From: Hyphomicrobium_A sp964622715
GTDB taxonomy: Bacteria > Pseudomonadota > Alphaproteobacteria > Rhizobiales > Hyphomicrobiaceae
NCBI GenBank assembly: GCA_964622715.1
Contig: CAZURR010000007.1
Coordinates: 1-53,071 of the forward strand
Length of the DNA: 53,071 nucleotides
Direction of reading: 5' to 3'
Every line of letters starts with the position of its first letter. The first letter of the stretch is position 1. This document shows positions 33,906 to 41,305 of the stretch, piece after piece. Made by a program: the position numbers and the translations under genes. Under the pieces are notes generated by a model that worked only from the letters and a program-made list of their open reading frames with translations, was not told the DNA's origin and did no database searches.

Positions 33906-35468
33906 TCAGGCGAGTTTGCGCAGGCGGACATCGGTGGGCATGTGACTATCATACCAGGCCCGCAGCGCGCCAAGTTCAGGGTGGGCAAGGTCGCGCTCCA
34001 AGTATCGCCAGAGCCGGGGAATGTGTCGCAGATACGTGGGCTTGCCATCGCGTTGGGCCAAGCGGGCGAAGATGCCAAGGATTTTGGTGCTACGCTGCGC
34101 GCCGAGCGCGGCATAGGCAAAGGCGAAGGCGTCACGGTAAAACCCCGTCTGTCGTGCGGCAACCTTCGCACAGTAGTGATCGAACAGATGGGCTTCAAGC
34201 TCAGGGGCAACATCGATGCGTGCATCCTGGAGGAGTGAGACGAGGTCGTAGGCCGGCGGCCCACGCATTGCGTCCTGAAAGTCAATTATCCCCACGCGTG
34301 CAACGCCTTTGCGTGCCGGGAGCCAGACGAGATTGGGCGAGTGGTAGTCGCGCAACACCCAACCTATGGGCTGAGCGCGCAATAGGTCGAATACCGCATT
34401 CCACAAAGCAGCAAACTCGGTGCGCGCATCATTTGGTGCTGGCGCGCCAAGTGCCGCCGGCCAGTACCAGTCCAGAAGCAGTTCCACTTCGATGCTGAGG
34501 GCGCTGTCGTCATAATCCGGTAGGCGATAGCTCGCCCCGTTTACAACGAGCAGATCCTCGGCCGGCGGCGTAACGCGCAGTTCGACGAGGGCCTCTGCCG
34601 CTGCGCGCCAGAGCTCGGTTTGGTCCGAAGCGCCCGTCTCCACCTCCTGCCCGAAAATGCGATCGCCGAGGTCTTCGAGCAGGAGCAATCCGCTGTCGAG
34701 ATCTTGGGCATAGATCTCAGGCGCGCTGAGACCGGCCGCGCGCAAGGCGCCGGCAACGGCAACGAATGGGCGCACGTTCTCCGCCAAGTGCGCAATGCGG
34801 CTATAGGGTAGATGCCCACGAACGGGTGGCCCGTCGGGTTGCTGCGGCCAATCCAAAACTAAAGCCCCGGAACGGCCCGAACATGCAAGTCGCGCATAAC
34901 GGCGCACAGATGCATCGCCTTGGAGGTAGCGCAGGGTACAAGCGTCACCGCCCATACCCGCAAGGCGGATCATCACGTGCATTGCCACCAGTCGTTCAAG
35001 CCTTTGGCTCCAATCGCTATGGCCGGTAAGCGTGATGCGCCGCGTACCGCTCTCTGGCGCCACTGATGGGTCGCTCTCGTCCTCAAGCAACACTTCGAGC
35101 CGGCTATCGGGCAGGGCCTCGCGGGCGCTCTCTGGCCATTCGATCAACGCGAGGCCGTTTTGCAGCGCGTAATCCAGTCCCAGCTCGTCAAACTCGGAAG
35201 GGTCGTTTAGGCGATAGAGATCAAAGTGCGCCACCGCCATGCGTGGCGTCGCGTAGGTCTGCACGAGCGTGAACGTCGGGCTCGGGATCTCCTCACGCGC
35301 ACCGCCTTGCAGCGCGCTGATAAGCGCACGGGCCAGCGTTGTCTTGCCAGCGCCGAGGCCGCCGCGAAGCGCGATGAGGTCGCCCGGCCGAGCTGCGAAG
35401 GCAATCTCCTCGGCTAAGCGGACAAGTTGCGATTCAGTAACGTCGGTGATGACGTGGGAAGCAGGCAT
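33906..35468 (-). CDS. tsaE: TsaE / AmgK-like kinase fusion
   Basis: Two-domain protein of 520 residues. Residues 1-150 are TsaE, the ATPase subunit for threonylcarbamoyl-adenosine-37 tRNA modification, with Walker A GGLGAGKTTLARAL (36-49), PSPTFTLV and the Walker B-side HFDLYRL. Residues about 165-520 are an aminoglycoside-phosphotransferase-fold kinase with the catalytic loop VLRDYHSPNLVWL (371-383, Asp374 and Asn379) and the metal-binding IIDFQD (Asp396). This kinase matches AmgK, the anomeric MurNAc/GlcNAc kinase, and is followed by a MurU-like gene. The fusion is known in Hyphomicrobiales. GGAG-like signals are weak before ATG 35468, which lies 12 bases after the histidine kinase stop. 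Confidence 0.88.
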   Translation of the reverse strand: MPASHVITDVTESQLVRLAEEIAFAARPGDLIALRGGLGAGKTTLARALISALQGGAREEIPSPTFTLVQTYATPRMAVAHFDLYRLNDPSEFDELGLDYALQNGLALIEWPESAREALPDSRLEVLLEDESDPSVAPESGTRRITLTGHSDWSQRLERLVAMHVMIRLAGMGGDACTLRYLQGDASVRRYARLACSGRSGALVLDWPQQPDGPPVRGHLPYSRIAHLAENVRPFVAVAGALRAAGLSAPEIYAQDLDSGLLLLEDLGDRIFGQEVETGASDQTELWRAAAEALVELRVTPPAEDLLVVNGASYRLPDYDDSALSIEVELLLDWYWPAALGAPAPNDARTEFAALWNAVFDLLRAQPIGWVLRDYHSPNLVWLPARKGVARVGIIDFQDAMRGPPAYDLVSLLQDARIDVAPELEAHLFDHYCAKVAARQTGFYRDAFAFAYAALGAQRSTKILGIFARLAQRDGKPTYLRHIPRLWRYLERDLAHPELGALRAWYDSHMPTDVRLRKLA

Positions 35469-35480
35469 GAAGCAGGTACT

Positions 35481-38015
35481 CTAAGCGGCGTTTCCGCCCG
35501 CCGATAGCAGGCCAGAAGGGCCAGCTTGTGATGCGGGAGGCTCGCTGGCGCCGACCGGGCGGCCGTCCTCAGGAAGATGCACGCATACGCTTGTGCCCAG
35601 ACCGGGCTCAGATTCCATCAACACAGTGCCGCCGTGCAGTTCGACGAGACTTTTGACGATTGATAGCCCAATCCCGGCCCCGCGATGGCCCGATCCCTGG
35701 CTGCGGCTCTCAAAGCGCTCAAACATGCGCCACTGCTGGTCCTTGGGTATCCCGACGCCTTGATCTGCAACGGTGAAAACGATCATTCCGTCCGCGCGAT
35801 TACAAGTGACGTGGATTGCTCCGCCGGGTTTGGAGAAACCGACCGCATTCGACAATAGATTGTAGAGCACTTGGCGTACTCGAGCCTCGTCGGCAATGAA
35901 TCGATTGGCGTCTTCGGCTACAGCGATGTTCAATGTGAGTCGTGCGCGCAATGCCGCTTCGCGCACACCCAGGATCGCCGCCTCCAGAACCGCGTGCACA
36001 TCGACAGAGCTGAGTTTTAGCTCCATGGCGCCGGCATCGATCGTTGCAAGATCGAGAATGTCGTCGATGATGGCAAGCAGCGTTTTGGAGGATGAGGCGA
36101 TGTCGTCGAGATATTCGTGCTGCTTCACGTTGAGCGGGCCGATTTGCGGGCTTGCCAGCAGTTCGCTGAAGCCAATGATGTTGGTCAGCGGCGTCCTAAG
36201 CTCGTAGGAGACGTGGCCGATGAAATGGTTCTTTATGCGGTCGGCGGCAACAAGTGCTTCGTTGCGTTCCTCAAGCGCGCGCTGATAGTGTTTGGCGTCG
36301 GTAATGTCGGCGAAGGTAAATAGCATTGCGCCGTCAGGGAGTGGCATCGCCGCGTAGTCGATGACCGAATTGTCGGGCCGCACCATCTGTCCTTCGAACG
36401 CCTCGCGCTGTACGGAAAACGAGGTCACGGCCCGGCTAACGCGCGCCCACGTCTGCGGGTCGTCATAAAGCTTCTGCGCCTGAGCAATAATCTCGTCGAC
36501 GTGCGGTTCTTCGCCGAGGGCGCGCCGCGAAAGCTGCCACACTGACGCGAACGCACTATTAAAGAGCTTCAGTCTGCCATCGGTTGCGAACACGGCGACG
36601 CCTTCTTTGAGGCTGTCGAGCGTTTCGCGCTGCACGTCGATCAGAGCATTGTAATCGCTTTCGAGCGTAAACCGCTCCGTCTCGTCGACAAACAGGTATG
36701 TCACGCCGCCGTCAGAACGCTGCTCAGCCATGAAGTGCAGCATGCGGCCATCAGGCAAATGCCACCAGTCCTCGTGGCTGATGGCGGCTCCGTAACAGGA
36801 GAGCGCCTTCACTTTCCACTCGGAGTAGCTAACGACTTCCGGCAGCCGCCCTAGCTCGCGAAGTCGGTCGAGCACCGCTGCATCCGTCGGCTCGGTCTTG
36901 AGCCAGTCTGCATCCAGGTTCCAAAGCTCGCGATAGGCCTCGTTGAAGAAGGCGAGCTGCTGGTTGCGATTGAAAATGGCAACTGCGGTAGCAACTCGGT
37001 TGAGCGTGCGTTCGTACGCGGCAATCTGCCGGCCAAGTTCGCCCTGCGCGCTCTCTGTCGCGGCGACGTCGACGGCGGCAGCAGCCGTTGCGTCCTCGAA
37101 GGGCAATACGGTGACGTCGTGGAGTTTGCGTTCTCCTCCGATGATCAACGGTATGCTGCCACGATAATTTTCTCCCTGCGCAAGAGCACGCGTGACTACT
37201 TTACGCTGGTGCCGCTCCAACAATTCAATTTGACGTTCTTGTACCTCTGTCCGGCCGAGCGCTTCGACGGCCTTCACATAAGCGTTGTTGACCCAGGTGA
37301 GGCGATCGTCCCGACCCCGCAGCCAGATCGGGATCGGCAGCGTATCGAGCAGCGCGCGGCTCGAGCGTACATCGCGTGCGAGGATCTGCTGCTGATTGAG
37401 GACGCGTGCCACTTCGTCCCTGTGGCCGGCAATGTCTCTGAGGCGTAGTACGGCGCGGCCGCCGGCAGTACGACCTTCCGCTTCGGCGTTGCCATCGGCA
37501 ATCGTCCTGACAATGATGTTGAATGGCTGGCCCTGTATGAAAAGCCCATCGAGCGCTTTCTTGAGGGCTGAGGCAGAATTTGGCTCGAGCCATCTGCCGA
37601 AGCGCATAAACTCGTCCATATTGTCCGGCAGACCCGGCACGCCTGTCAGCGTATGTGCCACGATGCGCACCGGTTCGTCGTGCTCCCAAAACAACAAGAC
37701 TTGCGGCTCGGAGCGGACGAGAGCGTCTGCCGTCGCAAGGTTGCGCTTGAGGCTCGTATTCTCCTTGTTCGCGAGCTTTGCCTCGCGTTTGGCTGCGCTG
37801 GTCATCGACCAGATGAAGATCAGCACAAAAACGCCGGCGGCTGCGAGCAGCCCGATCAATGGCAATCCTTCAAACGCGGAAAGGAAGCGGGGCATTCCAC
37901 TGGCGGACGTAACCCCAGCCACGAGCACCAGAACGCAGGCAAAGCTTGCTAGCAGGAGCGCTATGAGCTCCCGGCGTGCACTTCCCAGTTTTCCGTTCTG
38001 TCCGGCTGAATGCAT
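35481..38015 (-). CDS. PAS-domain sensor histidine kinase, Tyr-type H-box
   Basis: Membrane sensor of 844 residues. Two membrane segments lie at about 15-38 and 50-71. Three PAS-like regions follow (about 222-250, 338-450 with WWHLPDGRMLHFMAEQ, and 468-580 with EGVAVFATDGRLKLFN). The kinase core begins with the H-box FIGHVSYELRTPLTNIIGF near 598-616, with N-box RQVLYNLLSNAVGFS and G-boxes DQGVGIP and GAGIGLSIVKSLV. The canonical phospho-His position is Tyr604; a His lies three residues earlier (His601). No response regulator is adjacent. I choose ATG 38015 because the frame above it is not protein-like. It is the first gene of the unit leading to trxA. Confidence 0.85.
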   Translation of the reverse strand: MHSAGQNGKLGSARRELIALLLASFACVLVLVAGVTSASGMPRFLSAFEGLPLIGLLAAAGVFVLIFIWSMTSAAKREAKLANKENTSLKRNLATADALVRSEPQVLLFWEHDEPVRIVAHTLTGVPGLPDNMDEFMRFGRWLEPNSASALKKALDGLFIQGQPFNIIVRTIADGNAEAEGRTAGGRAVLRLRDIAGHRDEVARVLNQQQILARDVRSSRALLDTLPIPIWLRGRDDRLTWVNNAYVKAVEALGRTEVQERQIELLERHQRKVVTRALAQGENYRGSIPLIIGGERKLHDVTVLPFEDATAAAAVDVAATESAQGELGRQIAAYERTLNRVATAVAIFNRNQQLAFFNEAYRELWNLDADWLKTEPTDAAVLDRLRELGRLPEVVSYSEWKVKALSCYGAAISHEDWWHLPDGRMLHFMAEQRSDGGVTYLFVDETERFTLESDYNALIDVQRETLDSLKEGVAVFATDGRLKLFNSAFASVWQLSRRALGEEPHVDEIIAQAQKLYDDPQTWARVSRAVTSFSVQREAFEGQMVRPDNSVIDYAAMPLPDGAMLFTFADITDAKHYQRALEERNEALVAADRIKNHFIGHVSYELRTPLTNIIGFSELLASPQIGPLNVKQHEYLDDIASSSKTLLAIIDDILDLATIDAGAMELKLSSVDVHAVLEAAILGVREAALRARLTLNIAVAEDANRFIADEARVRQVLYNLLSNAVGFSKPGGAIHVTCNRADGMIVFTVADQGVGIPKDQQWRMFERFESRSQGSGHRGAGIGLSIVKSLVELHGGTVLMESEPGLGTSVCVHLPEDGRPVGASEPPASQAGPSGLLSAGGNAA

Positions 38016-38177
38016 CGGGATCCGTTGAAAGCGTGTGGGAACCCGAGGCCAAAGACGCAGCGCGCAGCACACAAAGGCCCGGCGGCGATCGCCACCAGAA
38101 GCAGCGAATCACAAGGATTATGGTCAGCCACGGCAGGGCTGACCAGAGCACGGCGAACACACATTGCTGATACCGGG

Positions 38178-38211
38178 TCAGTTTTTACTGAAATGCTGCG
38201 GCGATGCCGCA
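38178..38211 (-). terminator. tandem hairpins downstream of ahcY
   Basis: Two short perfect hairpins, TGCGGC-N3-GCCGCA (38197-38211) and TCAGT-TTTT-ACTGA (38178-38191), directly follow the ahcY stop on the leftward strand. The first is followed by GCATTTC, a poor U-tract. This is a plausible but weak termination region. The rest of 38016-38217 holds the 5' region of the histidine kinase gene. Confidence 0.35.
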
Positions 38212-38217
38212 CGCTAC

Positions 38218-39621
38218 TCAGTAGCGGTAGTGGTCGGGTTTGTACGGCCCGTCCTGGCTAATACCGATATAGGTGGCTTGTTCGGGGCTCAGCTTCGACA
38301 GGTTGACGCCGATCTTCTTGAGGTGCAGCCGCGCGACTTTTTCGTCGAGGTGCTTCGGCAACGTGTAGACCTGCTTGTCGTATTTTCCGGCGTTGGCCCA
38401 AAGCTCTATCTGCGCTAGCGTCTGGTTGGTGAAGGAGGCCGACATCACGAAGGAGGGGTGGCCCATGGCGTTGCCGAGGTTCACCAGACGGCCCTCGGAC
38501 AATAGGATAATGCGATTGCCGTTAGGGAACTCGATTTCATCGACCTGTGGTTTGATGTTGTTCCACTTGTGGTTCTTGAGCCCCGCCACGTCGATCTCAT
38601 TGTCAAAGTGACCGATATTGGCGACGATGGCGCGATCCTTCATGGCACGCATGTGGTCGATCGTGATCACGTCCTTGTTGCCCGTCGCTGTGACGAAGAT
38701 GTCTGCCTGTGGGACAGCATCCTCCATAGTCACTACCTGATAGCCTTCCATGGCGGCCTGCAGGGCGCAGATGGGATCGATCTCGGAGACCATGACACGG
38801 CAGCCCGCATTGCGCAGCGAGGCGGCAGAGCCCTTGCCGACGTCGCCGAAGCCGGCAACCATCGCCACTTTTCCAGCCATCATCACGTCGGTGCCGCGGC
38901 GGATGCCGTCAACCAGGCTTTCACGGCAGCCATAGAGGTTATCGAACTTCGACTTCGTCACCGAGTCGTTGACGTTGATTGCAGGGAACAAGAGCTTGCC
39001 TTTCTTGGCGAACTGGTAAAGACGATTGACGCCCGTGGTGGTCTCTTCCGAAACGCCCTTGATGTTCTTGGCAAGCTCAGCGAACCAGCCGGTCTTCTCA
39101 GCGAGTGCCTGCCTTATGAGAGCAAAGAGGACCTCTTCCTCCTCCGAACCGGGCTTGTCAAGAAAGGCCGTATCGCCCTGTTCTGCACGCAAACCCAGAT
39201 GCACGAGCATCGTTGCGTCGCCACCGTCGTCGAGGATCAGATTGGGCGTTCCGCCGTCGCCCCATTCCAGGATGCGCCGCGTGAAGTCCCAGTACTCTTT
39301 GAGGCTTTCGCCCTTGAAGGCAAAGACCGGAACGCCGGTGGCGGCAATCGCCGCAGCGGCATGGTCCTGGGTCGAGTAGATGTTGCACGAAGCCCAGCGT
39401 ACATCTGCGCCGAGGGCTGCAAGCGTCTCGATTAGCACGGCCGTCTGGATCGTCATATGCAGGGACCCGGCAATACGCGCGCCCTTCAGCGGCTTTGCCT
39501 CGCCGAACTCTTCGCGCGTTGCCATCAGCCCGGGCATCTCCGTTTCGGCAATGGCGATTTCCTTGCGGCCCCAGTCGCTGAGGCTGATGTCCTTGACGAC
39601 GTAGTCGGCAACTCGACCCAT
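38218..39621 (-). CDS. ahcY: adenosylhomocysteinase
   Basis: NAD-dependent enzyme of 467 residues that splits S-adenosylhomocysteine into adenosine and homocysteine, so it relieves product inhibition of methyltransferases. The NAD-binding GFGDVGKGSA is at about 257-266. SCNIYSTQDHAAAAIA, NVNDSVTKSKFDNLYGC and the C-terminal GPYKPDHYRY are diagnostic. The frame extends to 39741, with another ATG at 39663, but ATG 39621 has AAGGAG seven bases upstream and fits family length. A perfect inverted repeat about 120 bases upstream is a likely operator. Its position between HPr and a PAS kinase is typical of Hyphomicrobiales. Confidence 0.96.
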   Translation of the reverse strand: MGRVADYVVKDISLSDWGRKEIAIAETEMPGLMATREEFGEAKPLKGARIAGSLHMTIQTAVLIETLAALGADVRWASCNIYSTQDHAAAAIAATGVPVFAFKGESLKEYWDFTRRILEWGDGGTPNLILDDGGDATMLVHLGLRAEQGDTAFLDKPGSEEEEVLFALIRQALAEKTGWFAELAKNIKGVSEETTTGVNRLYQFAKKGKLLFPAINVNDSVTKSKFDNLYGCRESLVDGIRRGTDVMMAGKVAMVAGFGDVGKGSAASLRNAGCRVMVSEIDPICALQAAMEGYQVVTMEDAVPQADIFVTATGNKDVITIDHMRAMKDRAIVANIGHFDNEIDVAGLKNHKWNNIKPQVDEIEFPNGNRIILLSEGRLVNLGNAMGHPSFVMSASFTNQTLAQIELWANAGKYDKQVYTLPKHLDEKVARLHLKKIGVNLSKLSPEQATYIGISQDGPYKPDHYRY

Positions 39622-39740
39622 CGAATGCTCCTTAATATCGGGGGCGGTGGCCGTTCGAGCCATCGCGGTTTTGCGAACGCATTGAGTGAGACTGCGCCTC
39701 TTTGGGGACGTTCTACCGAGCTGGCGGCAACATCGCAACA

Positions 39741-39764
39741 AGATATAAGCAAGTCCTTATATCT
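39741..39764 (-). promoter_or_regulatory. perfect inverted repeat operator upstream of ahcY
   Basis: AGATATAAG (39741-39749) and CTTATATCT (39756-39764) form a perfect 9-bp inverted repeat around the six-base spacer CAAGTC, 120-143 bases before the ahcY start. The A+T-rich symmetric form is like ArsR-family operators. SahR, an ArsR-type regulator of SAH recycling in proteobacteria, is a candidate by analogy only. The rest of the 317-base gap 39622-39938 has no gene; a GCAGCGCTGC palindrome lies near the HPr end. Confidence 0.6.
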
Positions 39765-39938
39765 CAATGCCCATCGGGCTTGCGGCGTCAGCTTTCTGTG
39801 CCAATCCCGCACCTCCGGCCCTCAATACGCAGCTGAGCCTGTGTTGATATTTGTGGATGTCGCGGCACAGACGGCGGTCGGTGGCACGAAGCAGCAGCGC
39901 TGCAACCGCGTCTCACCTCATTTTTGGTGAAGCGGCGA

Positions 39939-40244
39939 TCAAGCGTCCTCGATGCAGTCCTCTTCAAATCCGCCCTCGACAAGCGCGATGAGAGCTTCGA
40001 GAGCCTCAGGACCCTGCGGCCCCTCCGCTCTCAGGTGCAGCTCGGCGCCAGGGCCAGCTGCCAACATCATAAGGCCCATGATCGATGTACCGCCGACCTC
40101 CTGCCCTTCGCGTATGACCGTGATCGTAGCGTCGAAGGTTTCGGCACACTTGACGAATTTGGCCGAGGCGCGCGCATGCAGACCTTTGCGGTTGCGGATG
40201 GTGACGACGGCTTCCGGCCGCACGCTGTCTTGGATTTCCGGCAT
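39939..40244 (-). CDS. HPr-family phosphocarrier protein
   Basis: Phosphocarrier of 101 residues for the regulatory PTS. The active-site His23 lies in NRKGLHARASAKF, and the regulatory Ser54 is in GGTSIMGLMML; that Ser is the site for the HprK encoded three genes upstream. The acidic C-terminal end GGFEEDCIED is typical of alphaproteobacterial NPr/HPr. The frame opens at 40337, within the EIIA gene, but ATG 40244 begins the conserved domain. It starts 10 bases after the EIIA stop, so the two are surely cotranscribed. No enzyme I or sugar permease gene is in the window. Confidence 0.93.
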   Translation of the reverse strand: MPEIQDSVRPEAVVTIRNRKGLHARASAKFVKCAETFDATITVIREGQEVGGTSIMGLMMLAAGPGAELHLRAEGPQGPEALEALIALVEGGFEEDCIEDA

Positions 40245-40254
40245 TCGATGACGC

Positions 40255-40659
40255 TCAACTCTCGCCCGACAATTCCTGGCTCGCGACCTTGATATACTTG
40301 CGACCCGCCTCGCGCGCGCTGGCCACGGCATCGGCAAGTTCGAGCTCGCCCCTCACACTTGTAAGCTTTACGAGGATTGGCAAGTTAATGCCCGCGATTA
40401 CTTCGACAGTCGCCTCGTCCATAACCGAGATTGCGAGATTGGACGGGGTACCACCAAACATGTCGGTGAGAATGATGACGCCGTCGCCGTCGTTGGTGCG
40501 GCGAACCGCATCGAGGATCTGACCACGGCGCACGGCCACATCGTCGTCGGGGCCAATTGAAACGGTCTCGAGTTGCGTCTGAGGCCCGACGACGTGCTCG
40601 AGCGCAGAGCGGAATTCAAGAGCCAGTCCGCCGTGCGTGACGATGACAAGTCCAATCAT
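40255..40659 (-). CDS. PTS EIIA component, mannose family
   Basis: A 134-residue EIIA(Man)-type protein. The phosphorylatable His9 is in VIVTHGGLA. The structural motifs GVIILTDMFGGTPSNLA and VIAGINLPIL are standard. In Alphaproteobacteria this soluble EIIA has no dedicated permease; it takes phosphate from HPr and has a regulatory role. It is followed closely by HPr and preceded, after 175 bases with an inverted repeat, by hprK. The proteins probably link carbon or nitrogen state to the adjacent ChvG/ChvI system; this is known in outline for related bacteria and inferred here. Confidence 0.93.
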   Translation of the reverse strand: MIGLVIVTHGGLALEFRSALEHVVGPQTQLETVSIGPDDDVAVRRGQILDAVRRTNDGDGVIILTDMFGGTPSNLAISVMDEATVEVIAGINLPILVKLTSVRGELELADAVASAREAGRKYIKVASQELSGES

Positions 40660-40717
40660 CGATTAGTGCCGATCTCGTCTCTTGCCCGTGACGCTGCGTC
40701 GGCCTCGTGCGGCCGTT

Positions 40718-40748
40718 GGGAACACTGGTTCGGTTTTCGTCTGTTCCC
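40718..40748. repeat. inverted repeat upstream of the EIIA gene
   Basis: GGGAACA (40718-40724) and TGTTCCC (40742-40748) are perfect seven-base arms around 17 bases. They lie in the 175-base hprK-EIIA gap, 59-89 bases before the EIIA start, where a promoter or operator would be expected. No other feature is visible in the gap. Confidence 0.4.
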
Positions 40749-40834
40749 GCCCGAGCTTAGCAAGGGGCGGTCTTGCGGCCGGCCAAAATTTACAAGTGTT
40801 CGCTCTGGGCGCAAGGGGGATTGTGCTGAAGTTG

Positions 40835-41305
40835 TTAAGTCTGAGCCCTCCCTTGAAGCATTTGTGCCAGTGCCAGCAGCAACTTTATGGGCGCTGAGGC
40901 CTCGAATGGCGCGAGCAGGAGGAGCGGCAGGCTGAGCCCCAAAAGTTCAGTCTGCGGCTCAGGATCAGGAAATCGCGCGACTTTTTCCGACGCAGAAAGG
41001 TCCGCAATCAGTGTGAGATCAGCTCTTTCCAGACTGGGAACGGTGAGGATCCCAAGGCCGCGCACCTCCAGCTTGCCGCGTATGGTTGCAGGGGCCTCCG
41101 CCTTTATGGATTTGCCTTTTCGGGAGAGCTGAACCTGATCATCGGCGACCAGAAGTATCTGGCTCGGGATGAGGGCGGTTGGGGCGAGGCCTATGCATCT
41201 TAGTGCGAGGTCGGATTTGCCCGAGCCAGCGGGGCCGCGTATGAGCGCTGCGCAGTGACCAAGCGCTATCGCCGTGCCGTGATGGATCTCAGTTGCGCCG
41301 TCCAA
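40835..41305 (-). CDS. hprK: HPr kinase/phosphorylase, short alphaproteobacterial form
   Basis: HprK phosphorylates and dephosphorylates the regulatory Ser of HPr. The Walker A is RGPAGSGKSDLALR, with the P-loop at residues 24-31. The later ADDQVQL and the EVRGLGILTVP signature (HprK K/P-loop-linked motif) are present. At 156 residues it contains only the catalytic domain; the N-terminal domain of Firmicutes HprK (about 310 residues) is absent, as normal in this class. Its start overlaps the chvG end by 17 bases, so it is cotranscribed with chvI-chvG. Confidence 0.92.
   Translation of the reverse strand: MDGATEIHHGTAIALGHCAALIRGPAGSGKSDLALRCIGLAPTALIPSQILLVADDQVQLSRKGKSIKAEAPATIRGKLEVRGLGILTVPSLERADLTLIADLSASEKVARFPDPEPQTELLGLSLPLLLLAPFEASAPIKLLLALAQMLQGRAQT

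Noticed and set aside
39622..39938. S-adenosylhomocysteine or SAM riboswitch upstream of ahcY
   Set aside because: I could not fit a known SAH or SAM riboswitch core; the symmetric DNA element looks more like an operator.
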